From the NCBI GenBank assembly GCA_025435555.1, contig JAIWWG010000040.1, positions 186,001 to 250,000 on the forward strand: a stretch of DNA of 64,000 nucleotides, given 5' to 3'. Shown here piece after piece: positions 1-11,009 of this stretch. Under the pieces are notes generated by a model, which had not been told where the DNA came from, ran no database searches, and saw only the letters and a program-made list of their open reading frames with translations. The position numbers and the translations under genes were made by a program. Origin of the DNA: Chytriomyces cf. hyalinus JEL632 (Eukaryota > Chytridiomycota > Chytridiomycetes > Chytridiales > Chytriomycetaceae). Numbering within the stretch: position 1 is the first letter of the stretch; each line of letters starts with the position of its first letter.

Positions 1-539
1 GTCAGATTGCTGCTGCGCTGTACCACTTGCACAAGCGTGGATACTACCACGGGTGCGTGTTCTTTTTATGAGCGTGATTCAAGCCCTTTGAAATTAAAAA
101 TTTACATTCTTCCAGGGACATTAAACAGGAAAACATTCTTGTGCAACTGCCCGATGCACCACAGAGCTCCGATGAACGCGCCGACGTCGACCGACCCCGT
201 ATCCGACTCGCCGATTTTGGCCATGCGCGCCTAGCCTCTCTCGGTTGCGCCCGATACGGCACACGCGCAACTTCAGCACCCGAATTTAGCCGAGCCTCAC
301 TTTTCCACGGCAATGAATTGGAATTGGACGGGCGATGCGGCGACGTGTTTGCGCTTGGACTGATTTTGTACTCGTTGCTTGGATCCACTGGGGAATTGCC
401 ATCTTCCGATTGCATGGAGGATGATATTCCTGATCTTGAAGAAGCGGCGTGGGAGCTTTTGGATGGCATGTGTTGCCCGGATCCCGCGAAGCGTGTCAAG
501 ATTGATCAGGTTCTTGTCAACGAGTGGTTAAGCGAGTAG
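1..539 (+). CDS. Protein kinase, C-terminal part (5' end outside window)
   Basis: This is the C-terminal lobe of a serine/threonine-type protein kinase. Exon 1 ends at 52, a 63-nt intron runs 53-115, and exon 2 ends at the TAG at 537-539. Seen in order: an alpha-E helix region, a catalytic loop reading YYHGDIKQEN, the metal-binding LADFG, a short activation segment, APEF, an ELDGRCGDVFALG helix-F region, and a CCPDPAKR motif. The catalytic loop has HGD where most kinases have HRD, so this is a non-RD type kinase. Asp, Lys and Asn of the loop and the DFG Asp are kept, so activity is plausible. It is clearly a paralogue of the kinase at 1409-2614. Substrate unknown. Confidence 0.85.
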
Positions 540-856
540 TTCCTCTATTTCGTATCGATCCTTTTTTTTTTTTCTTTTTTTATTACGTCATTCCATCTTC
601 TTCATTTCTCATGGAGTGCATCACTTTCTTTCTCTTTTTTATTTGCTGTGTATATGTTGGGTTGCTGTTTACCTTAATTTTGTTTTTGGAACCCTTTTTT
701 AGTTTGGGTTTTTTGTGTATATGCCTCAGCATCCGTAGTACCTCATAAGTTATGGGGGCATTTGCACTTTCTTCAAACAGTTGACCTAGCATTGGTTTCT
801 CATTCTCTTCTCCCCTTTTCTTTTATTTCTTTCTCTCTGATCATCTCTCTTCTGAT

Positions 857-857
<1 letters not shown>

Positions 858-888
<31 letters not shown>
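858..888. repeat. (CT)n microsatellite
   Basis: A perfect CT dinucleotide run of about 31 bases lies in a pyrimidine-rich stretch (about 780-970) between the two kinase genes. The rest of 540-1340 holds T-rich sequence and no credible gene. Confidence 0.9.
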
Positions 889-891
<3 letters not shown>

Positions 892-1165
892 CGCTGTCTG
901 GCTCGCCCTTTCTTCTCTTTCTTAATTCTCTCTCGCTGGACAGCTTGCATCTTCTCTTTCTCTTTCAGTACACGCAATAAAAAAGGATCTCATACGCACT
1001 GTCAGTGATTACATAATGCACTTTAAATGCATATATTTAGAGTGTATTTTTAACAACAAAGTCACGACAGCGTCACGAGAGAGATACTCACAACCGGATA
1101 CAGTCTCTGTCTGCATCATCCCATCTACTCTACATCCCACCCTCTCTCTACACCCAATAAGTGGA

Positions 1166-1208
1166 ATGGATGTATGGATGGATGGATGGGTGGATGGGTG
1201 GTTGGATG
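1166..1208. repeat. GGAT/GGGT tetranucleotide repeat
   Basis: Imperfect tandem copies of a 4-base unit (GGAT, GGGT) lie about 200 bases upstream of the second kinase. It is a simple repeat and not coding. Confidence 0.8.
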
Positions 1209-1344
1209 TGCTTTTGGGGGTGAAAAAGACACAGGTGGAACCTTCATGAATTTTCCATCCCAAAAAACACACTCAAAAATTGCGAATAAAGCTCCACATC
1301 ATTCTTTTGCTTTTCATATATTACAAATGCCACCCACCACAGAG

Positions 1345-1350
1345 TATAAA
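1345..1350 (+). promoter_or_regulatory. TATA box of the second kinase
   Basis: TATAAA stands 59 bases before the chosen ATG at 1409, a spacing expected for a core promoter. This supports 1409 as the start rather than the upstream in-frame ATG at 1280, which precedes the TATA box. Confidence 0.55.
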
Positions 1351-1408
1351 ACCCACAAGCGCCCTTCTCTTCTCCCTCAAACACCTACCTAGACATCACA
1401 TCCAAGCA

Positions 1409-2614
1409 ATGCTGGCCATCAACAACACCAACACTCCACTGCAAACAGCCACTCAGCTGCACTTTACTATCAAGCAGAGTCCGCTCTACGACGGTCTCTC
1501 CAGCGACACGAAAGCACGTACAGCCGTGCGCAACGCCTTCACACACAGTCCCGCGAAAATGCACCGAGTCTACTCCATCGCTCGTGTGATTGGGTTCGGA
1601 TCCAACGGCGTTGTGCTTGCCGCGAGAGCTGCCAACGGGACCCCAGTTGCCATCAAGATCATTTACAAGGAATTTGCTGGGAAGATGGGCGGTGCGCTTT
1701 CAGAGATTGAAGTGCTCAAGTATCTGTCACGTGCGGGACATTCGGCGCATTTGTTGAATATGGTGGATCATTGGGAAGACTCGCACCACAACTATATTGT
1801 GACGGAGCTTTTTGGTATGTCCGATTTGTTTTATATACACCAACTATACGAAAAAGATGACTGACAAGATATACTTCTAGGCTCTGACTGGTCGCAAGCT
1901 TCTGATGCTCAGTTCGAAACACTGGAACCAGTCACTTTCCGCTCTCGATTCAGCGGCAAAGTCACCGAACACAAGTTTCCCTTCTCGGCTGGGTCAAGTG
2001 ACTTATGGAGCTGGCAGCACGCCCACAGATCGCACATGCAGAACACGGAGGGCCACTCCCTCCTCCCCATCGAACCCGTCAAACAAATCATCAAGCAAGT
2101 TGCCATGGGTCTGCAGTCCATGCATGCAAAGGGTTTTTACCATGCTGACGTCAAGATTGAAAACATTCTTGTCCAGTCTGCAAGCTCCGATGCCATGAAC
2201 TCCACCTCCACAGGCGTGAAGCTTGCTGATTTTGGTCACGCACGTCATTTCAGCCACGGGATTCGTAACTATGGAACTGCTCAGCTGCAAGCACCCGAGT
2301 TCCTCAGTGACAGCCCTTTTTCTTCCATGGAACTGGACGGACGCGCCGCCGATGTGTTTGCCCTCGGAATGGTTCTGTACGCCTTGCTCAGCGAGAACGG
2401 ATACCTGCCGTCAACTGCCCAAGCCCTCGCCATGAGTTCTACGGGTTACGAGTCTCTCATGTCCAGTAACGGCGGATACTACCCGTTTGACGCGATCGCC
2501 GACTTGGACCATCACGATGAAGCGTGGGGTTTGTTGAATGGAATGTGCCGCGTTGATCCAGCTCAGCGGTTCACGATGGATCAAGTGCTTGCGCATCCGT
2601 GGTTATCTGACTGA
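1409..2614 (+). CDS. Protein kinase, complete paralogue of the kinase at 1-539
   Basis: Two exons, 1409-1814 and 1881-2614, with a GTATGT...CTAG intron. The N-lobe has a glycine loop (VIGFGSNGVV), the VAIK lysine and an E-rich helix C. The C-lobe has FYHADVKIEN, LADFGHAR, APEF, ELDGRAADVFALG and CRVDPAQR. As in its neighbour the HRD Arg is replaced (HAD), so both are non-RD kinases. An Asp/Ser/Phe-rich insert separates the N-lobe from the catalytic loop. The DFG-to-APE segment is unusually short, about 25 residues. The close match of C-lobes and the same strand point to a tandem duplication. The physiological role cannot be told from the sequence. Confidence 0.85.
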
Positions 2615-2998
2615 TGACTTTTGTTTTATACAATTGGAACCGCTCTCCCTGACTCTCTCTGGGACTTGTAACTCTCTCCTGTGGAAACTCGTCTTGTCAA
2701 CGCACGCATATCCGAAAGACCAACTCGCAGCGAAACCGTCGAAAAAAACACCACACGCAAAAAAAGATTCAAAAAACCCATCTTTAAAAAAAAAAAAAAG
2801 ATGCGAAAATATCTGGCAAAGAGTTCGTTGCTTCACAAGTCCTGTAACTTTTCCCCTTCTCTCGTTTCTCCTTTTCGATTCCCCTTTTCGATTCCCCCTT
2901 TCCGTCCATGTCTGACTGTAAAATAAAAACACGTCTTGATTGCTTATGACTGGTTTATTCCCATGCCTTCAAAGCTGTTAAAAAGAAAGGGGTGATAA

Positions 2999-3931
2999 TC
3001 ACATAAACGCAATACGCGCTCCCACATGCTTGCACAACTCCAAATCCGTCACTTCATCCGGATGATGCGCCATCTTGAAACACCTCGCACAATACAAGTC
3101 ATCGTCACAATCGGGACAACACACTACAGCGTCCTCAGAGCAAATGCAGCAAAACGCGTCATCTTTTGGAATGCGGCGTGGCTGAGAAGGACTGAGAAGG
3201 TCTTTGACTGTTGGGACTTTGGGTGGTGGGCCAAGCAGCAGCTCGTTTGTTGCATTCTTTGGATCTGTTGTTGTTGATGGTTTGGATTTGAGGACTTTTC
3301 CGAGAGGTTCGAGGTTCATGAATCGGCGTGAGAGGGCGGCCATGTCTTGATCGGCGGCAGAGTCCGTGTCGTGGGTTGATGAACCGATAGATACTCTGCG
3401 TTCCAATGCCACCTCTTGAGCCACCTCCGACAGCAACGCGTCCACTTCGTCATCTAGAGAAATGTCGAAATCAATCGAGTCCTCTGAATGCGTTGGATGG
3501 TCATGCTGCTGTGAGTCGGTGGCTGGTGTTGGAAGAAATGCTTTTGACGGCGAAGTGAGGACAAGTTGCGTGTAATCCACGTATCCTATGGACGGATTCA
3601 TGTGTGGCTCTGGAGCAGTAGTAGTGGTGCTGATGTTGATGTTGTTGGATTTTGTGGGGGAGGCTGTCGCGACTGGCTCTGACCCTGTGAGTTGTTTGAG
3701 CCGTTGAGCCATGATGGCGAGTTCTGCTTGAGTTTCATCGGGTTTTGGATTCAATGTTGTGTTGGATGCCTTTAAGCGTTCGAAGCGTGCGATGATATCC
3801 GCGTCGTCTGTCATTTTGTTGGGTTTTATTCCATATGCCTCATTTTTGAAATCAACATTGATCTGTGAAGACAACATACCCGACTCTTTGGGTATCAATG
3901 TTACAGACTTTGGATGTTGGTCTGGTCCCAT
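2999..3931 (-). CDS. ANCHR/ZFYVE19-like abscission checkpoint protein
   Basis: Single-exon gene of 310 residues. The last 60 residues form a cysteine-rich module with spacing CCICSEDAVVCCPDCDDDLYCARCF...HH, as at the C-terminus of ANCHR (ZFYVE19). In animals ANCHR holds VPS4 in the NoCut abscission checkpoint. An acidic helix in the middle (about residues 150-180, DEVDALLSEVAQE) resembles the other conserved ANCHR element, and a possible MIM-like helix follows near residue 190. Residues 20-100 are low complexity. The family call rests on the zinc module and the acidic helix; the cellular role is inferred. It converges on the kinase at 1409-2614, leaving about 380 bases of AT-rich 3' flank. 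Confidence 0.65.
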   Translation of the reverse strand: MGPDQHPKSVTLIPKESGMLSSQINVDFKNEAYGIKPNKMTDDADIIARFERLKASNTTLNPKPDETQAELAIMAQRLKQLTGSEPVATASPTKSNNINISTTTTAPEPHMNPSIGYVDYTQLVLTSPSKAFLPTPATDSQQHDHPTHSEDSIDFDISLDDEVDALLSEVAQEVALERRVSIGSSTHDTDSAADQDMAALSRRFMNLEPLGKVLKSKPSTTTDPKNATNELLLGPPPKVPTVKDLLSPSQPRRIPKDDAFCCICSEDAVVCCPDCDDDLYCARCFKMAHHPDEVTDLELCKHVGARIAFM

Positions 3932-4120
3932 CTTCCGAAGTGCAAGACGACCATTAGATGCATCAGAATCAGGATCGCTTAAAACAATCTCATAATTTTA
4001 ATAAACCACTGGCTAACGGCAACAAAGGGCTAAGCTTCATCCAGGCATTGAAACCCACTGGGAAACTGTTGCAAGTCAATAACTGTTGGTGTTGACTGAG
4101 GGGTTTAAAAATAATAAATC

Positions 4121-7100
4121 ATGTTCGAAAAGGTGTGTTCAGCGAGACCATCTTCGCCCCATTCTAACGCGCTGTTTCCCTGAGTGCAGTCGCTCCATGA
4201 TTTGATCCGCGGCATTCGTGCGAATGCTTCGCAGGAAGAGCGATTCATCCGGACTTGCCTCGATGAGATGCGAGGTGACTTATTTCTATTCTTCCATCTC
4301 TCTCCTTCCTCTCATCATTGCCCAACCACCATTCCCACTCACCAACCACACATTCATGCACAACCCCAGCCGAGGTCAAAAAGACCGATCTCGACATCAA
4401 AGCCACCGCAGTCGCAAAACTCTTTTACCTACACATGCTTGGATACGACATGAACTGGGCCGCCTTCCACATTATCGAAGTCATGAGTTCGCACGTATTA
4501 TGGCATAAACGAATCGGTTACATTGCCGCCGCCATCTCATTCAGACAGGACACGAATGTTCTCATGCTCTGCACAAACTTGATCAAAAAGGATTTGCAGT
4601 CCAACAACTATCTCGAGGCTGCGTTGGCTTTGAATGGACTTTGTACGATTGTGACGCCGGATTTGGGGCGGGATTTGTCGCCTGATTTGATTGCCATGAT
4701 GAACCATTCGAGAGCGTATATTCGTAAAAGGGTCATTCTTTGTCTGTACAAGGTCTTTTTAAAGTATCCTGAGGCGTTGAGAGTTGCTGTTCCGAGACTG
4801 AAGGATCGGTTGGAAGATTCGGATCCATGTAAACTACTGTTTTTTTTCTGATTTTCGCGATTTTGATCCTGACCCGGGCTTTTTGCTTTTTTACAACAGC
4901 CGTTGTGTCTGCCGCTGTGAACGTTGTTTGTGAACTTGCGCGCAAGAATCCCAAGAGTTACCTGCCACTGGCGCCGCAACTCTTTACAATTTTGAACACG
5001 TCAACAAACAATTGGTTGCTCATCAAAATTGTGAAACTGGTAAATCACTGAAAAAAAAAACCAAAACCGTTGTATTTTTATTCTCGTGTTCTGATCCAAT
5101 GCTCCATGCGTTTTTAGTTTGGCGCGCTGTGTCCACTTGAGCCGCGGTTGATCAAAAAGCTTGTGAACCCAATCACAAACTTGATTCAAACCACCTCGGC
5201 CATGTCCTTGGCATACGAATGCATCTTGACGGCCATCACGGGCGGCATGATTTCTGCTGAACATGACGCGAGCTTGAGCGTCGACGGTGCAAATGCAACC
5301 TTGTCAAACACGGACCGTCCAACCGATTCCATTCTTGCCAAAATCTGTGTTAGCAAGCTTAAAGTTTTTATTGCAGATTCGGATCAGAATTGTGAGTGTT
5401 TTTTTTTTTTTTTTTTTTGGATTTTTATTTTTTGTTGTTTTTTGATGAAGTGAATCTTTTGTGTTGGTAAACAGTGAAATACCTGGGTCTTTTCGCACTG
5501 TGCAAGTTGCTTCCACTCCGCCCAAAAGCCGTCGGAGAACACCGAGACATTATCCTAGACTGCCTCGAAGACAATGACATTTCCATCCGCATGCGCGCGC
5601 TGGAACTCGTTTCAAGCATGGTTTCGAAAAAAAATGTCGTCGTCATTGTCGAATACCTCATCAAACAGCTTATCCCGAGCGAAGAGGACGAACATGCAAA
5701 TGACATGCAAAAATTTGCTTCTTCAACTTCTTTACACCATCAACAGCCGACGAGTGCCAAACTCACGCTTGCCAGTGACAGTACGTATGGGAATGAAGTC
5801 ATTTCGCGGATTCTTTCGTTTTGTTCGAAAGACACGTATGCGCTTGTGTCGGACTTTCAATGGTACGTGGGTGCTTTGATTCGGTTTGTTAAAGTGCGCG
5901 GTGCAGTTGTTGGGTTGGAAGTTGCTGGGCAATTGATGGATGTTTGTGTGAGGGTGGAAGGTGTGCGCGATTTTGCTGTGAATGCTTTGGTAAGGGTTTT
6001 CCGTTTTTATTTTTATTTTTATTTTATGGTTTGATGAGAAAACTGATGTCGTGTCTGTGCGTTATTAGACGGCTCTTATTATGGATGAATCCTTTTTGGA
6101 GTCAACTGCGTGGGAAAAGAACAACACGGACGTTCTGTTTGCAGCTGCTTGGATTGTTGGAGAATACTCAAGGTTTGTTGATTCGGCAGCACCACTTGCA
6201 TGCTTATTTATTGATGCATTTTTTAAAACAAGATATGTATCGAACCCGCAAGAGTTGATCCAGTATCTCATCAACCCCCGCATGACGAGACTGTCAGCGA
6301 CAGTTCAGTCGTCTTATGTCCAAGCTGCGCTGAAAGTATACGCAGCGTGGTTGAGCGGAAACACGAAGCAGCCACAGAATAGCGATCTGATGGTTTTGGA
6401 TGAATCTGCTCATACAAAACCGAGTATTAGCAAAGAAGAATTTGCGGGTGCAAACCAGTATTTGTTGCAAGGCATGTCGAAGCTTTCGGGAAGCATTGAT
6501 TTGGAGGTTCAAGAGCGGGTGGGTGCTTTGATTTCTTTTTATGAATGTTTTTCAATCTTTCCACGATCGACTGACCCGATTCTTCAAAAAAAAAAAGGCA
6601 TCCAACGCGTTCCAAATCTTGACCCTCATCAATTCCCTGGAAGCACCACTCAGTTTGGACGGATGGACTGTCCCAGACGCCGCGCTTGACTTGGCCACAC
6701 TATTTGTTGGCGAGTTGAATCCTGTCAACCCGCAAGCACAGTCACTCGTGCCTGTACCTGAAGGATTAGATTTGGATGCTTGGATTCATGACCCTGAGCC
6801 TGATGTTGCTTTGGATGAAATTTCGGAAGTTGAAGGGTATGGCGATGACGGAGAGGGTTCTCTGTTTGGTGGCGAGAAAAAGAGTGGAAAGAAGGAGAGT
6901 CGTAAGGCTGCGGCGGATCGGAAGAAGGATGATCCGTTTTATATTGGGAATGATCAAACTTCGTTGGACAAGGACGACGAAGGTAATTTATTTCATGACA
7001 GGAGTTGTGTGGTTGTGGTTTGCTCACGATGTTTGTTCTTGACCAGCATCCAAGACCAAAACGAAAAAGACAAAGAAATCAACCCAGATCAGAGACCTTA

Positions 7101-8624
7101 ATTTGTTTGACTCTCCTCCAGCTCCGAGCACCGAATATGCCATCAACCGAAATGACGAGCTTCCGAAAGGAGCTGTGGTTAAATCTCTCAAAGACAAGCT
7201 CAAATTTCTAGAAGACGAAGACACTATGGCGGTTCGAAGTGTTGACTTGAGTTCCCCGGCATCTGCCGCGTCGGACACGCACCGTTTGGGTTGGGAAGTG
7301 AACCGTGCCGCGTTGCTGTCTGAGCCTACGCCGCAGCTAAAGGACGTTGGTGTCGAAGTTGTGCGCAAAAAGAAGGGCGGAAGCAGCAAGAAAGACGCCG
7401 AAAGCGAAGTGTCGGGAGGGAAAAAGAAAAAGAAGACCAAGAAGGCGGAAGAACAGAATGGACTTGCTTCTGCAGCTGTGTTGGATAGTCATCGGCAGTA
7501 CGATGAACCTGCAGTTGGGGCGAGTCATGGGGACGAATTTTTTGACGTTGAGTTGAATAAGAAGCCGAGCAGAGGCGCTAGTATCTTGTCGGAGACTTCG
7601 AATGTGGCGCTGATGAGTAGTACCGTTGCCGTTGAGCCAGAACCGTTGCCTCCTCTGCTCGCCTCCGTGTTTGAGACGATGGAGGCGGATGAGATTGCTG
7701 GGCTGTCTTCGTTCAAGTTGTGCCTTGAAAAGGAGGAGTTTTTGCTTGTGAGTTTGCCTTTTCTATTCTCTATTTTTTTTATTGGATAGGATGCGCTGAC
7801 GATTGTTTGTTTAGGGCTTTGATTGGACTTCGTTGGGTCGTACATCGGAGGATGAAATTTGCCTGTCTGCCTGCCTCCTTGTTTACAATAGCTCCGAAAT
7901 TGCTTCAAGCAGTTTCACATTTACAATCGCACCTGGATCCAATTGCAGAGTTACTTCTGTCGATGGTTCTGATTTGGTCAAGTTGGAGAGTGGACCCGTT
8001 CCTGTCGCCGGATTCGGGAAAATGTTGCTGAAAGTTTTTCTGAAAACAAACTCGGCGCTTGAACCTGCTTCAGTAGGCGCGACTTGTATGACTGAGGTTT
8101 GTTTCTATTGAATGCTTATTAGACGATCACCGTGATTAATGTTGCGGTTTCGATTTTTGCAGAGTGGGGTTGACACTTTCGCACTGACGATCCCCGCCAT
8201 GGCACACTTTGCGCCGGCTTGTACAATCACCCCAACGGGTTTCGCCGAATGCTTGTCGAACCCAGCAAACTGCCCGCACGCGTCATCCATCCAATTCCCA
8301 GTGCCTTCCGTAGACGACTTTTCAACGCTCGTCCACACACTCGCGAAACGCCTGCGTCTCACAATTGTCGAAGAAGTGTCGATGGCCGTGTCCGTATATG
8401 GACGTAGTATCGGCTCGAAAGGCGGTGTTGTGCATGTTGCTGGGTTAATCAAGGCGCGTTTGAAGGCTCCGAAACCTGCAAATGCCATGATGAAGGCGCT
8501 CAGTGCGAGTGCGAATGCTGCAGGTTCTGCTGGAGGCATTGTGAGCTTTGAACTTAAATGCGGGAGTGCTGCGTTGATTGATGTTTTGATTGAGGAGGTG
8601 AATGACTTTTCATCCACTCTGTAA
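4121..8624 (+). CDS. APL5: AP-3 adaptor complex subunit delta
   Basis: Eleven exons: 4121-4132, 4190-4274, 4370-4828, 4900-5039, 5118-5391, 5475-5989, 6069-6518, 6598-6982, 7047-7747, 7815-8096 and 8163-8624. They sum to 3765 nt, or 1254 residues. The N-terminal 600 residues are an adaptin trunk with delta-specific blocks (LHDLIRGIRANASQEE, LGYDMNWAAFHIIEVMS, STNNWLLIKIVKL, SDQNLKYLGL). A Lys-rich hinge (KTKTKKTKK and a KKKKTKK stretch, about residues 790-920) and a C-terminal ear-like part follow. AP-3 sorts cargo from Golgi or endosomes to the vacuole/lysosome. Exon 1 codes only four residues (MFEK) and was chosen because it gives a proper start in phase with the conserved second exon. Confidence 0.93.
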
Positions 8625-8785
8625 AAGATGGTATTGGTCAATGTGGTTTTCAATAAATGGCGCGGGTTTCCCGTTGCGATGATGATGACAAGAGATCATT
8701 GGGTGTGCTTTTGCTTTCAAAAGGTGTCATTCCGATGGCGCAGCTGGCCGTTTATTGCGTATTTTTTAAATAGTGTCAGGTAGAA

Positions 8786-9961
8786 TTACTCATCATCAGC
8801 AAAGTTACTCGCACTCAATGGCGGCAACTCTTCAATCCCGCCTGGCAACATGCCATCTGACACAGCCGCGCCCATGACTGAATTTGAAATAGACTGCGCC
8901 GTGCGAAACATGGCATCAATTTCCGTCGTCTGAAGAATTTCGTTTCGAATACGTTGAAACTCGGGGTCTGATGTAAACTGCTCATTCGCGGTCTGCGACG
9001 CGCGATGGAAATCCACGTATTTGTTGCGTAATCGGGTGTCGTCCAAGACAGCGGCGTGTGCAAGACGGCTGCTTTGGAGTCTTCTGAAGACCATTTTTTG
9101 TTGGTTTACAATGTTTTCCTGTTTGTTTTTTCGTCCCAATATTTTCGTTAGTTCTGACTTCTTTGAGAACCTGGCTCAACAGAGCAACTCACAAGACGCT
9201 CGTGATCTGTGATTTCCCGATTCGTTGGATTATCCCAAATCCCAAAGCCCACAATAAGAATCGCAAAAATCAGGCGCCTATAAACTCCAGTAGATTCAGG
9301 CGTGAAAGGGTTGAAAACAGGCCGATCGTTTTGGTTGATATCGTTGAAGTATCCATCGTGAATTGCGAGAAGGAATGCTTCGACAGATGCCACTGCCACG
9401 AGCGCAGCCAAACTCAGCAACCGACTCTTGTTTGCATGTGATATCGCTAGAACGACAGCGGCGAGAATGTATTCGGCGGCAATGGAAGGGAAGAGGAAGA
9501 TTACGTAGTCGGAGAAGTCTTGATGCGAGCACCACGAGCATTGCGTGTACGCGGCATGGCCAACGCGTTTGTAGGTAAATCGGGCGTGTTTGTTTTTCAA
9601 AGACTGGAGGAGAGCCGAGTCTTGTGGAGATGACTTCAGATGTCAATCAAGTTGAATATAAAAGCGACTCACCTTCATACACGCATGATGCCACTCGCTG
9701 CGTCACAAGGCCAGCATGGGTGTCTGTGCCGAAGCCACATTGTGTCATTGCGTCTTGCGCCGGTTGTGATGCGAGGGCAAATGCGGCAATGACAAACATT
9801 GTCGTTGCCAGCGACTGCAATGCCAGCACTCCAAACGCGAGCGTGCCCCAGTTTGTGCGATTGTTCTTGCGAGCTGCTTTCTTGCCGCGGCCGTTGTACC
9901 AACTGACTGCGAAGTTGATGGCGTACGGAACGGCGACGTACAACAGCAGTTTATAGTCCAT
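8786..9961 (-). CDS. Fungal multi-pass membrane protein of unknown function
   Basis: Three exons (9961-9673, 9620-9193, 9118-8786) give 349 residues. The second intron carries a textbook AACTAAC branch site. It merges what otherwise looks like two small genes, because the ENIVNQQKMVFRRLQ reading continues in phase. There are about five hydrophobic segments: the N-terminus, LAFGVLALQSLATTMFVIAAFALA, YVIFLFPSIAAEYILAAVVLA, LLSLAALVAVASVEAFLLA, and LIFAILIVGFGIW. The loop motif FTYKRVGHAAYTQCSWC resembles a block I associate with an uncharacterised fungal membrane-protein family. The C-terminal ~110 residues are soluble and end in DDE. No function can be assigned. Confidence 0.7.
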
Positions 9962-10187
9962 GTCCAGAATGTAATTAAGATTTATTCAGTTTTGGTTTTC
10001 ACTGCTTATTGCGCACGAAGCTGAAGGAACATGACACACCAGTGATGGACACGTATTCCAAACAAGCTGTTACCATCATTGACCAGCTTGAACACTCATT
10101 CTGAGGAAAGGCTTAAAATCGCGTTCAATACTTAAGTGATCTTTATTTTGGTGCAAGACGTCTGATTATGCTGAGAGTCCGTTCTGT

Positions 10188-10925
10188 CTATTTTGTTGCG
10201 TACCGCATTCCCGCACCGAGTCCGATAGCAAACACTGACGCCACAAGTCCGCCGACTGCCATCTTGTTGCCGTTGGACATTCCGCTCAAGAAGCCCGTCT
10301 TCTTGGCCTTCAAGTCGTCCCCATCCTTGACATAGTACATTGCAAAAAAGTCGTTCTGGATCCATAGCAGCTTGCTCAGAGCACCGAGAACTTTCCCCCG
10401 CGCGGCAGGGTCCGCTTGCAGCTGGGGAAGACCGTTCAAGGTCTCGGCAAGGAATCCGTGCAACCATCCAAACAGGGCGTTCACGTGCACGTATTCGACG
10501 TTGATGGTGGATTTCTTTTCGGGAGTGTTGGTGTGGATTTTGCCAACGTAGTCCAAGTACTTCACGAATTTGGCGTCGTATTCTGCAGTGACGAGCTTGA
10601 CGAGATATTTGGAGAGGAAGTTTTTGCGGTGCTTGATTTGCTCGTCTTCGGTGGTCATTGCAGCCAGGTTTTTGGCAATGTGGCCGTGGAAGCCTTCGCC
10701 TCGCTCAAGAAAGACTTGCTTGGTAATGTCGAATGAAAAGAGGCGGTCGTAGACAGCGTCTGCGATGACTGGCACGAGAGGTGCAATCAACGGGGCGGCA
10801 TCCTTCAGGGCCTTGATGTCTGTGTCGTCGAAGCCGACAAAGTCGGACACGTACTGGTAGCGGTACATGATGTCTGTGTAGAGACGGTCGCGGTCGACGT
10901 TCTTGATCGGAGTTCTTGGGGCCAT
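10188..10925 (-). CDS. Protoglobin with C-terminal membrane anchor
   Basis: Single exon, 245 residues. The body (about residues 15-195) reads as a protoglobin/globin-sensor fold: YVSDFVGFDDTDIKALKDAA at the start, a likely proximal histidine within IKHRKNFLSKYL (about residue 98), and VNALFGWLHGFLAETL further on. The protein ends in a hydrophobic helix (GGLVASVFAIGLGAGMRY) and a short basic tail, so the haem domain is probably tail-anchored to a membrane, perhaps mitochondrial outer membrane or ER. No output domain (GGDEF, kinase, methyl-accepting) is present, unlike bacterial globin-coupled sensors. Oxygen, NO or redox roles would be guesses. Confidence 0.82.
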   Translation of the reverse strand: MAPRTPIKNVDRDRLYTDIMYRYQYVSDFVGFDDTDIKALKDAAPLIAPLVPVIADAVYDRLFSFDITKQVFLERGEGFHGHIAKNLAAMTTEDEQIKHRKNFLSKYLVKLVTAEYDAKFVKYLDYVGKIHTNTPEKKSTINVEYVHVNALFGWLHGFLAETLNGLPQLQADPAARGKVLGALSKLLWIQNDFFAMYYVKDGDDLKAKKTGFLSGMSNGNKMAVGGLVASVFAIGLGAGMRYATK

Positions 10926-10992
10926 GGTTGCAGTTGTAGTTGTTTAACTGGTAGTTTGTTGGTTTGGTAGTTTTGAGGCTTTCTTGAACCGC

Positions 10993-10999
10993 TTTTATA
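10993..10999 (-). promoter_or_regulatory. TATA box of the protoglobin gene
   Basis: TATAAAA on the minus strand lies about 70 bases upstream of the protoglobin ATG at 10925. Confidence 0.5.
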
Positions 11000-11009
11000 C
11001 CTGTGCTGT

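Noticed and set aside
5400-5420. Poly-T run as a terminator
   Set aside because: It lies in an intron of the AP-3 delta gene; similar T runs are common in introns here.
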